Source: Arthrinium phaeospermum
Lineage: Eukaryota; Ascomycota; Sordariomycetes; Amphisphaeriales; Apiosporaceae
DNA length: 64,000 nt
Direction of reading: 5' to 3'
Assembly: GCA_006503535.1 (NCBI GenBank)
Contig: QYRS01000008.1
Coordinates: 2,852,001 to 2,916,000 of the forward strand
Part shown: positions 56,240 through 64,000 of the stretch, piece after piece
How positions within the stretch are numbered: position 1 is the first letter of the stretch
How the letters are laid out: each line of letters opens with the position of its first letter
Translations under genes and position numbers: made by a program
Notes under the pieces: generated by a model
Database searches by the model: none
Told to the model about the DNA's origin: nothing
The model's input: only the letters and a program-made list of their open reading frames with translations

Positions 56240-58171
56240 TCACCTGCGACGGAGCCGCACCCGCAACCCCCGATTATACGCCACCCCGCCCGCCACGACG
56301 TACGCCCCGGCCTCCAACAGCTCCATGTCGAAACACCGCACCACCTGCGGCAGCAGCTTCCAAAGCTCCATGACCGCAATCTCCTTGCCCAGGCACACGC
56401 GGGGCCCCAACCCAAACACGAACTGCGCCGCCTCCATCTCCGCCGCCTTTCTTTCTCCTTCCCCTCCTTCCCCTCCGGCTTCGGCTCCGGCCTCCTCTAG
56501 CCACCGCTCCGGTCGGTACGTCAGTGGGTCCGGCGCGTAGAGGTCCGGGTCTCGCTGGACTACGTAGGCGTTGGTCGTGACTTCGGTCCCGGGTGGGACG
56601 AGAACGCCGTCGATGCGTTTGGGAGCAGCAGCCACGGAGCCGCCGCGACCTGCTGACTTTGAAGACGAAGAAGGCGAAGAAGAAGAAGGGGTAAGGCGCG
56701 CAAACAAGTTGGTGGCAGGCGGGTTCAGCCGCAAGGCCTCCTTGATGCAGGCCCCGAAGTAGGGCAGGTGCCTCCGGGCCTCCTCGTACGCGATGGGATC
56801 GCTCAGCTTCCCCGCGCGCCCCGCCGCCTCGAGCTCTTGTCGGGCCTTGGCCAGCGCCCGGCCGCCGTCCTGCGTCAGCAGGTACCGCAGGGTGCTGCCC
56901 AGGGCGGTGGCCGTGGTGTCGGCGCCGGCCTGGATCAGCAGGGTGACGTGGGCGCGCTTCTGGACGGGCGTGAGGGGGGCGCCGGACTCGTCGCGGGCTT
57001 CGAGGCAGCTTGGTGGTGGGTGGTTAGTATCGAGATAGGTCAATTCCAAAAAGTTGTTTCCCCTTTCTTGATAACCAATAAAAGAAGAACCGACTTACTA
57101 CTGCAAGTAATCCGGCCGCTCCATGTAAAACGCCTCCCCCTCGGCCTCCATCTCGGCCTCGCGCCGGCCCACCTGGCGGTCGGCCTGGGCGTACAAGTAC
57201 CCCATCCCGCGGCGGTCGTCGATCGAGGGGAGGAAGTAGGGCGACAGCCGGTCGTCGGCCAGGACGTGGCGCCGGAACCACTGCCAGCGGCCCGCGACGC
57301 CGAAGAAGTCGAGCCCCGCGCGCCACGACGCCAGCAGCCCGCGCTCGTCGCGGCCCTGGGCGACGAAGCCCCAGGGCTCCGTGAAGGAGACCATGGTCAT
57401 GATGTCGGCGGCGAACTCGCTGGGTCGAGCCAGTGTCAGTTCCAAGGCTCTCATGAAAAACAAAAGTGATAAAAGGCTTACGCGACTTTGTCGGACAACT
57501 CTACAACCTCTTCCCGCTCGGCGAGCTCCGTCATCTTGTCCACGAAGAGCCGGATCTGGTCGTCAAAGCGGGATTCCCAATTCTTCTTGAGATGGCCAAT
57601 TGACCACTGGATGAAACGTTAGACGGATATGAGCATACGATTTCTGGACCCAATGAGCAGCAAATGACGTACCTGCGTGCCACCCAAGGCTTTCCGCAGC
57701 CTCCTGTGGGCTTCGCCGTCGCGCGTCGTGAAAAGATGCGGCGGCCCCAGCGCACCGGTGCCGTAGAGCTCCGCCTTCAAGTTGCAGGCCGGGTCCGCGT
57801 AGATGTCCTTCAGCGCCGACGGCCGGGGGAAGAGCAGCATGGACGGGGCGATCCGGATCGGGGTATCCGCTAGGTAAAAGTCAGTCACACGGAGACTCAT
57901 TCATGCCATACGGGTACCTATGTAAGAATTGATTGGACCTACTTCCGTACTTCTCCGTCAGGCCGAGCAGCCATTGCGGCTCGACTCGTCGCCAGGAGAC
58001 GATGGCCGACGTGAGCGATGTCGCCGCCGCGTACCAAGGGCCGGGAAACTTGGACAGAGGATGGAGGTAGACATTGCGGACGATCCGGATGACGGCGGCC
58101 GAGAGGGACCCTACGAGCATCAGCCCGAGGATGTGGCCCCAAGAAAGCTCGCGGAGCAGTGAGCTAGACAT
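56240..58171 (-). CDS. Cytochrome P450 monooxygenase
   Basis: Five exons in transcript order: 58171-57943, 57869-57673, 57606-57482, 57419-57099, 57008-56240 (546 aa). All phases agree. The N-terminal membrane anchor (ILGLMLVGSLSAAVIRIV) is followed by LHPLSKFPGPWYAA, typical of fungal microsomal P450s. Further motifs: YGTDTPIRIAPS, I-helix AGADTTATA, ExxR in KEALRLNPP, PERW (YRPERWLEE) and the heme loop FGLGPRVCLGKEIA with Cys496. A Ser-rich insertion (SSSSPSSSSKSAGRGG) precedes the PERW region. The exon 5 acceptor is AAG, slightly unusual but in phase. It is complete and probably active; the substrate is unknown. It does not look like a recent duplicate of the P450 at 51.9 kb. Confidence 0.92.
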
Positions 58172-58826
58172 GGCTATTGATGAAAGACAGCAAGGTGTTT
58201 TGCACTTAATGGTTCCGCAGTCTCGTACGGTCGAAGATAATTTTGCAATCAAGAATGTGACATATACTGAAGAAACCGGCCGTGTCCCAGCTTAAAAGGA
58301 GGTGTCAAATGCACACAAGACAGGATCAACATCTTTACACGAGGGTGTCGTCAATCGCGGGGAAACTCTGCATAATGCCTGCCTGCATGCCTAACGTACC
58401 CAAGAAGATTCTACACGAACCATGCGCATCTTCATTGCAACGGCCCGGGCCTATCAGGATTGGCATTAGCTAATGTGACAGGTCGGGAGGGGGGGTCGAC
58501 CAAGACTCTGGATGGTTCGAGGGGTTGATGGTCTATCCGACTTTGGGAGGGCCCGATGCAACGTCGCGCCCGGTTACGGGACCGAGCAGGGAAATGGGTG
58601 CTTTGATTGGCAAACGCAGTACTAGGCTGTAAACGGCTCGGGCTATTGCAATCGGCTGTCTTGCTGATGGTGATGGGTACGAGGCCGGTGTCATACAGCG
58701 TAACCATCAGAGAATCGGTAGGCATCATGTCAAAAGGCAGTGAACAACTGTAACACAGCTTGACGTATCCAAGTGCCATCCATCCGTAGCGTTCCTAATT
58801 CCCAAGAAGAAGAAGAGGAAGGGCTG
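58172..58826. other. Intergenic region
   Basis: No gene seen between the P450 start and the 3' end of the first EEP-like gene. Confidence 0.45.
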
Positions 58827-60287
58827 TTAATTATGCAACCACTCCCTCCTTTCGGGGCCCGCAACCACCTCAAACTCGGCCATGACGCCGATGCGATCCG
58901 TGATCCAAGCCTTCTCGTACCCCAGCTCGCGCATACTCCTCGCCTCCTTGGCCTTGGCCGGCGGCAGCGTGAGGCCGGCCCCGAACGTGTGGAACCCCAG
59001 CAGCCGCAGCGCGCCGCTTGGGTTAAAGTAGCAGACCTTGTCCCGGCGCGCGCATCCCACCTCCCCCTCTACCAGAGCCAGACTCAGGCTCTTCTTCCGC
59101 CTCTCCCCCCATACCGGATCCTCCTCCCACTCTTCTTCTCCTCCGCCCTCCTGTGCCTTTGGCCGCCGCGGCGCCTGCGGGCCCCACGTGTAGCCCCCGG
59201 GCGCGTCTTCCTCCCCGCCGAGCGCGAGGTAGGCGTCCTCCAGCCCGTAGCGGGCATGCAGGCGGCGGTCGCGGTCCGCGACGGCGTGGAAGTCGCCCGC
59301 CGCGATGCCGGCGGCCACGGTGCCGTCCCTTAGCAGCCCGGCCACGCGGCGCATCTGCGACAGCCGCAGGGACGAGGCCCGGTCGAGCTGCGTGTTGCAC
59401 AGCCGTATGGGCTTGATGCGCCGCGGCGACGGTGCCTTCTGTCCCGGCTTTTGTCGTTGTTTCGGTGCTCCTCCCCCGGGGGGCATTATCACGATGTCGG
59501 CGCACAAGGCGGGGCGGTCGGTGTGGGCCGTCGCCCGGCCATGCCGGAACAGGTCGGCGAGCGGCAGCCGCCGGTCGATGAGCATGGCGGTCAGCTGCTT
59601 GGGCCGGGGCTTGCAGGCCAGGCTCTCCTGCACGTCGGTCAGGTAGAAGTACTTGCGCACCCACTCGCTCGCGGCAATGGTGTTCAGGTCCCCCCGCACC
59701 AGGTCCTGCAGGAAGATGACGGTGGCGACCGGGTCGTCCTTGATCTTGAAGCGCCCCGCCGCGCCCTCTTCCCCCGGCGAAGACTGCTCTTGCTGCTGCT
59801 GCCGCCGCCGCCGCTGGTGGGTCGTCAGCGTCTGGAGCGCGTCCAAGGCGGCTTGCATGCGGGGCCGTTCGTTGGGCAGCAGGTTGGTGAGATCCCAGCT
59901 GAGCAGCGCCAGTCTGGAGACGCTGCTACTGCTACTACTACTGCTGCTGCTGCTGCTGCTGGTCGCCGTCGCCCCGTCAGCGGGCGGTGCACCCCCCGTG
60001 GCAACCTCGGCCGTTGTTGCCCGTGGTTCCCATTGCCGCTTGTTGCGATTGAACTCGTAGTACTGCTGCCGGACCCGGTCTCCAGGCCCGAGCGCTTCCT
60101 GAGATGACAACGGCGCCCTTTTGCCTGCGCCTGTATGTTTCTCCTCCTCTTTGGCGGCTTTCCGGTATGCCCGATTGGGGATGCTGTTCCTGCTCTGGGG
60201 CGGCTGGGGGCGGCTCTTGTCGGGCTTCCAGGCGCGACTCAACACGCCGTGCACGTCCTTGGCCTTGCGAGCGCGAGAACTCATCAT
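58827..60287 (-). CDS. EEP-fold (endonuclease/exonuclease/phosphatase-like) protein, degenerate active site
   Basis: A single exon of 486 aa from ATG 60287. The N-terminus is basic and disordered with a poly-Ser tract. The EEP-like fold follows: RLALLSWDLTNLLPN, VATVIFLQDLVRGDL, MLIDRRLPLADLF, RLCNTQLDRAS, QMRRVAGLL, IAAGDFHAV, GGYTWGPQ and AWITDRIGVMAEFEV. Catalytic positions of this superfamily are altered: the first-strand Asn is Asp (SWD), the Glu is Asp (LQD), GDxN is GDFH, and the terminal SDH is TDR, so the key histidine is missing. It is probably not a normal nuclease. A divergent paralogue starts 385 bp away at 60672. Confidence 0.75.
   Translation of the reverse strand: MMSSRARKAKDVHGVLSRAWKPDKSRPQPPQSRNSIPNRAYRKAAKEEEKHTGAGKRAPLSSQEALGPGDRVRQQYYEFNRNKRQWEPRATTAEVATGGAPPADGATATSSSSSSSSSSSSSVSRLALLSWDLTNLLPNERPRMQAALDALQTLTTHQRRRRQQQQEQSSPGEEGAAGRFKIKDDPVATVIFLQDLVRGDLNTIAASEWVRKYFYLTDVQESLACKPRPKQLTAMLIDRRLPLADLFRHGRATAHTDRPALCADIVIMPPGGGAPKQRQKPGQKAPSPRRIKPIRLCNTQLDRASSLRLSQMRRVAGLLRDGTVAAGIAAGDFHAVADRDRRLHARYGLEDAYLALGGEEDAPGGYTWGPQAPRRPKAQEGGGEEEWEEDPVWGERRKKSLSLALVEGEVGCARRDKVCYFNPSGALRLLGFHTFGAGLTLPPAKAKEARSMRELGYEKAWITDRIGVMAEFEVVAGPERREWLHN
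59922..59962. repeat. CTG/CTA trinucleotide repeat encoding poly-Ser
   Basis: A run of about 13 CTG/CTA triplets on the plus strand. Read on the minus strand inside the EEP-like gene it encodes a run of serines (AGC/AGT). Confidence 0.85.
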
Positions 60288-60671
60288 GTCGAAAAACAAA
60301 AGCGGGGCCACCCTTTTCTCGATGAATGAAGTGAGTGATGTTTTGCCCAGGGCCCAACTCCTCCCGTATGTGCTGCTGGTCGTTGGTTATTTGGTAGGAT
60401 TCGAGGGGGAAACACATTTGGCGCAAATAACGTACCCTGGCATCGGTAGATCGTTATTCCCGTCTTGGCCATAAGTGCATTACTTATCGGTACGTTGTAT
60501 GCAAGGCACATTTGCAACGACGCAACCTCCCTCGAGCGCACATAACCTACCTCTCAATCGTCTTGTCGTTTCACCGTCTTTAGCCCCCCCCGCCGGCGCA
60601 GTCGCAGTCGGGTGATATAATTGATTGAATCAGCGTACTAGCGAAATGAAGGTCCATGCTCTTCCGAAACA
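60288..60671. other. Shared promoter region of the EEP-like pair
   Basis: About 385 bp between two head-to-head paralogous genes. No other gene fits. It could drive both in a coordinated way. Confidence 0.5.
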
Positions 60672-61956
60672 ATGCCCTCTTCTTGTAGTCGCATGGGAGG
60701 TGCCGCACGCGGCGCTGCCAAACACGCCGCCCGAGCATACCAGAAAGAACTCAAGAAACTCGGGCTGGCCCCCCACGACGGAGGAGCGCCATGGGCATTA
60801 TCTGAAAAAATGACTTGGAAGGAAGACCAGGCGCTGGTCCAACGCCAACCCGGAGACCCGATCCGCCAAAACTACTACAGCTACAATTCCCGCAAGCCCG
60901 AGTGGGAACCGCGGACGGCAGGGACGCAAAAGGCCCATCATGTAGGAGGCGGGCAGCTCTGCAAGCTGGCTCTGTTCAGCTGGAACCTCGACTTCATGAT
61001 CCCCGTCCCCCGCGTGCGCAAGACGCGCATGACGGCCGCCCTGCGCGCGCTCGAGACGGCGACGGGCATCGACCGGGCGCGGCCGCTGTCGGGCACCACG
61101 GCCACCGTCGTCCTGCTGCAGGGCTGCCTGCACGAGGACCTGAAAGTCATGGCCGAGCGGCCGTGGGTGCGCGACCACTTCTTCCTGACGGACCTGCGGC
61201 CCGTGAAGCCGGCCCTCACCACCACCATGCTCATCGACCGCCGGCTGCCGCCCGCGCGGCTGTTTCGGGCGCACTACCCCGAGACGGGCATGGCGCGCGA
61301 CGCGTTCTGCGTGGACCTCTCGATGGCCACCGCGTCGGGACCACCAGGAGGGGGGGGGGCCCCGCCGGACGATCCGGCTGTGCACCACGCACCTCGACGG
61401 CGGCGTGACCCGGGCCGCCGACCCGACGGAGACGAGGGCGACCAAGACGCCGCCGACGGTGCGACCGGCGCAGATGCGCCGCGTGGCCGGGTTGCTGAAA
61501 GACGACAGTAGCGTGGCGGCGGGCATCGCGGCGGGCGACTTCCACGCGGTCCGGGACTACGACCGGGCGCTGCCCGCGGACCTGGGGCTCCGGGACGCGT
61601 ACCTCGAGCTCGGGGGTCGCGAGGACCGCGAGGAGGGGTACACGTGGGGTCAGCAGGCCGCGACGGCGGCGCGGGAGGGGCTGGGCGTGGAGCGCGCGCG
61701 CCTGGACAAGGTGTTGTACGTTGCTGGCGGCGGCGACAACAACAACAACAACAACAACCACGACCCTAACGATTCGGATGTCCTCCGGCTGTTGCGGTTC
61801 CAGCGGTTCGGGGCCGGGGTCGAGATGCGGCCGGGCGCGGCCAAGAGGCAGTCGGAGCCGGTGCTGGCCGAGATGGGCTGCGAGAGGGCTTGGATTACGG
61901 ATCACCTCGGCGTCATGGCCGAGTTTGAGGTGCGGCCGGTTAGTAAGACGTGGTGA
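60672..61956 (+). CDS. EEP-fold paralogue with frameshift at a G10 run
   Basis: The first part (from 60672) reads LALFSWNLDFMIP, TATVVLLQGCLHEDL and MLIDRRLPPARLF, matching the divergent neighbour segment by segment. At the run of ten G (61350-61359) the matching frame changes. The second part reads TIRLCTTHLDGG, QMRRVAGLL, IAAGDFHAV, GYTWGQQ and AWITDHLGVMAEFEV, and ends at 61956. One G fewer in the run would join the two into about 427 aa. In this copy the first-strand Asn and the terminal His are kept, but the catalytic Glu is replaced by Gly (LQG). In the first frame alone the protein would stop at 61511. The gene is therefore frameshifted or mis-assembled. Confidence 0.7.
61350..61359. 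repeat. G10 homopolymer at frame change
   Basis: Ten consecutive G followed by four C, exactly where the coding frame of the EEP paralogue changes by one base. Confidence 0.9.
61738..61758. repeat. AAC trinucleotide repeat (poly-Asn)
   Basis: Seven AAC triplets within the EEP paralogue, encoding seven Asn in a loop just after VLYVAGGGD. Confidence 0.9.
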
Positions 61957-62650
61957 TTTATCCGAGGGGGGGGCTTCTAGGGGCCAGGAAGGCTGGCGTC
62001 TAGGTACAAATTATGGCAGCTGTATAATATCTTGAATAAACGAATACACGTCTAATACCGTGATTGGCATCAATATCGACCGCATGGTTGGTTAACAAGC
62101 CGCAGCGTGGAGGAGTCGGATCCTGGGCGGCTCCAGCAGGTAATTGGAGGCCCCTGCATCGCTCAGTACTCAAGACCCGGAATATGAGCTTCAGTAAGGT
62201 ACACACACTGTCATTGGTAACCCAGAGAATTGTTCCTTGGCCGTCAATGCACCATAGGTACTCACCCAGCCTACCTTAACCCCAGCGTCCAACCAACCGC
62301 AATGCCCCCATCATCAGAAAAACATGTCACCCAACTAAATTCATAGAGAACACGGCACCACAAGACAACCTCAGGTATTGAATAATCCTCAATTGATCTG
62401 GTTCAAAAACACTGTCTGTATAGTACAGCAAACAACGAAAGGGGGTATGCAGAACAAAGCCAATCAATGCAGCCGCCTAGCCACCTAGGGGGGGTATACT
62501 ACCACCTCCTAGCCCTAGCCATACCGAAAAAAGAGAAACTCCATGAGATGCAAGTTTAATCCAAACTTCATTAAGTAGTAGTCCCAGTCCTCCCTTTCCC
62601 TCTCTTTCTTTGTTCCTCCCGATTACCCCGTGCTATTCAAACTGGACCTC
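61957..62650. other. Convergent intergenic region
   Basis: No gene seen between the 3' ends of the EEP paralogue and the MFS transporter. Confidence 0.45.
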
Positions 62651-64000
62651 CTAACTCCGATCCGGCTGCGTCGAAGGTATCGTGGACAAGTGGTTGTGCA
62701 GCCGCTGCGCGTGCTCCTCGTGATGCAGACCCACGGCGTCATCCACATCCGCCTCGCCGCGCGGGCCCTCGTGGCTGTTGCGGCCGCTCGGCGCCCGGCT
62801 GTGGTTCGCGCTCGCCACGCGGCTGTGGGCGCGCTCCGCGGCGTGCCGGCTGGCGTAGTACGAGCTGCGCCGGCTGCTGGGCCCGAACCGGTCGCGTCCC
62901 AGACCCGGTCGGGTGGGCGTCTTAGCCCCCGAGGGCGTGGCGGTGCCGGAGCGGTTGTGGTGGGCGGGCGTCGCCACCCCCGAGGAGTCGGCAATGTCGT
63001 AGGTATCCGACGTGTCATTGTGACGGCCGACAGAGGCGGCAGCACCAGCACCAACACCGCCAGGACCCGCACGCGAGGGTCGGCGTGAAGCCCCCGTGCT
63101 GGCGTGGGAGTGGGTCCGCACCAGGCTGAGGCGGCGTCCCTGGTACTCTTCGTTGCCCGAGGCCAGGCTCTGGGCAAAGGGCGAGCGCTTGCGCAGGGCG
63201 GGGCCCTTCCAGTAGATGATGTAGACGGCGGCGACCAGCAGGAACGAGATGCAGAACAGGATGGTCGAGGCGTAGGGCAGGTTCATGCCCTTCTCGGCCC
63301 CAATGTTGGAGTAGAAGGGCGTCGCCGGCACCGTCAGCACACCCGCCAGGAAGTCGCGCGCCCAGCCGTTGCCGCCCGTCGCCGACGCCGAGTAGGGGCC
63401 ATAAGCGCAGATCATGTAGTCGATCGTGGCCATGTAGATGGCGTAGTTGGCGATGCCGATGATAGCGCTGCCGAACATGGTGCCTATCCAGTGCAGGGGC
63501 GGGCCGGTGCTGGTCCAGGCGAAGATGATCAGGCCGATGGGCAGGCAGGGCGCCAGGTACAGCAGCCACGACAGCCGCGACTCGTACTGGGCGTGCTCGT
63601 CGTCGGGGTTTCGGGCACGGGCGCGCTTGTTGCGCTTGATGGCCGGCAGGAACGTCAGCCAGGCAATGACGTAGCCGATGCCGATGGGGATGAAGGCCAG
63701 GCCGATCTGGGAGGCGCTGAAGCCCCACTGCTTGTAGACGAGCGCGAAGGATTGGATCATCATGAAGATCAGGGCGTCAGCGAAACCCGAGAGCAGCGAC
63801 AGGACCAGCACAATGGGCTCCGTCAGGAACATGCGGAAGGGCCGGAGCCAGGTGTAGATGAGCTCCTTGACGGTGAAGCGCTGCCAGAACGACTCGATCT
63901 CGTCGGGGCCGTAGCAGTTGGGGTCCTCGCCCGTCTTGCGCCGCTTCTTGGCAATGTTGTTGAGCATGATGGTCGTGCGCGTCTCGGGCACTGTCAGGAA
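62651..64000 (-). CDS. MFS transporter, DHA1 (drug/polyamine:H+ antiporter) type, C-terminal part
   Basis: The gene runs off the right edge, so its start and first half are missing. About 446 codons are present, open to the window end. Six hydrophobic helices of the second MFS half are visible, including PIVLVLSLLSGFADALIFM, GLAFIPIGIGYVIAWLTFL, LAPCLPIGLIIFAW, SAIIGIANYAIYMATIDYM and TILFCISFLLVAAVYIIYW. The sequence YGPYSASATGGNGWARDFLAG is typical of fungal DHA1 members close to the TPO/polyamine group. A long Ser/Arg/His-rich cytoplasmic tail (about 170 residues) follows the last helix, which is unusual in length. Substrate unknown; efflux at the plasma membrane is the family expectation. 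Confidence 0.9.
   Translation of the reverse strand, partial: FLTVPETRTTIMLNNIAKKRRKTGEDPNCYGPDEIESFWQRFTVKELIYTWLRPFRMFLTEPIVLVLSLLSGFADALIFMMIQSFALVYKQWGFSASQIGLAFIPIGIGYVIAWLTFLPAIKRNKRARARNPDDEHAQYESRLSWLLYLAPCLPIGLIIFAWTSTGPPLHWIGTMFGSAIIGIANYAIYMATIDYMICAYGPYSASATGGNGWARDFLAGVLTVPATPFYSNIGAEKGMNLPYASTILFCISFLLVAAVYIIYWKGPALRKRSPFAQSLASGNEEYQGRRLSLVRTHSHASTGASRRPSRAGPGGVGAGAAASVGRHNDTSDTYDIADSSGVATPAHHNRSGTATPSGAKTPTRPGLGRDRFGPSSRRSSYYASRHAAERAHSRVASANHSRAPSGRNSHEGPRGEADVDDAVGLHHEEHAQRLHNHLSTIPSTQPDRS

Noticed and set aside
51884..58171. Secondary-metabolite cluster around the two P450s
   Set aside because: No polyketide synthase, peptide synthetase, terpene synthase or cluster regulator is visible nearby; the two P450s are not close relatives.
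61350..61359. Programmed ribosomal frameshift at G10
   Set aside because: No conserved slippery-site or downstream structure evidence; homopolymer indel is simpler.

Overview
This window is nuclear DNA of a filamentous ascomycete, most likely a Sordariomycete (Sordariales-like). Genes are monocistronic on both strands and GC-rich. Introns are short (about 44-100 nt), with GTAAGT/GTGAGT-type donors and CTAAC/CTGAC branch sites, and the spacers are AT-richer. The gene content is typical of Pezizomycotina: HeLo domain, Clr5-ankyrin protein, RGS-LOV photoreceptor, rhodopsin-like membrane protein, berberine-bridge-type oxidase and DUF3712. Two tRNA genes are present (Arg-ACG and Gly-GCC). I saw no rRNA, CRISPR array or intact transposon.

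Layout. 0-3 kb: a DUF3712-like membrane protein and a cytochrome b5-domain protein. 3-6 kb: gene-poor. 6-9.6 kb: a large HeLo / pseudokinase / trypsin-like protease gene. 11-14.5 kb: a zinc alcohol dehydrogenase and two small Cys-rich proteins. 14.9-18.1 kb: a Clr5-ankyrin protein. 19-21.4 kb: a 93-aa membrane protein that appears only after splicing, and a disordered protein. 23.3-25.9 kb: an RGS-LOV light sensor. 26-31 kb: three membrane proteins, one rhodopsin-like. 31.7-33.6 kb: a secreted FAD oxidase. 34.1-36.8 kb: a divergent pair made of a cytosolic SesA/HeLo-like protein and a single-pass membrane protein, which share a short repeated motif. 37.5-39 kb: tRNA-Gly and a short-chain dehydrogenase. 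39-42 kb: relics (I9 propeptide-like, Cys-rich ectodomain-like) and an ankyrin-like ORF. 42-44 kb: an unknown 634-aa protein. 44.8-48 kb: Xaa-Pro aminopeptidase and thymidylate synthase, both housekeeping. 52-58 kb: two cytochrome P450s flanking an unknown protein. 58.8-62 kb: two divergent, degenerate EEP-fold paralogues. 62.6 kb to the right edge: the C-terminal part of an MFS transporter.

Working picture. Housekeeping genes are interspersed with accessory genes linked to non-self recognition and regulated cell death (HeLo protease, Clr5-ankyrin, the shared-motif pair) and to environmental sensing (RGS-LOV, rhodopsin-like). The best candidate for an undescribed system is the 34.1-36.8 kb pair. 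It looks like a membrane receptor with a Cys-rich ectodomain and a cytosolic motif, next to a cytosolic partner carrying three copies of that motif. The second is the HeLo-pseudokinase-protease polypeptide.

Caveat. At least four genes need a single-base frame change to match their expected family reading frame (near 8.3, 18.0, 53.73 and 61.35 kb). One of these lies in a run of ten G. Some may be assembly errors rather than real lesions. Family assignments come from motif recognition by eye; no database search was run.
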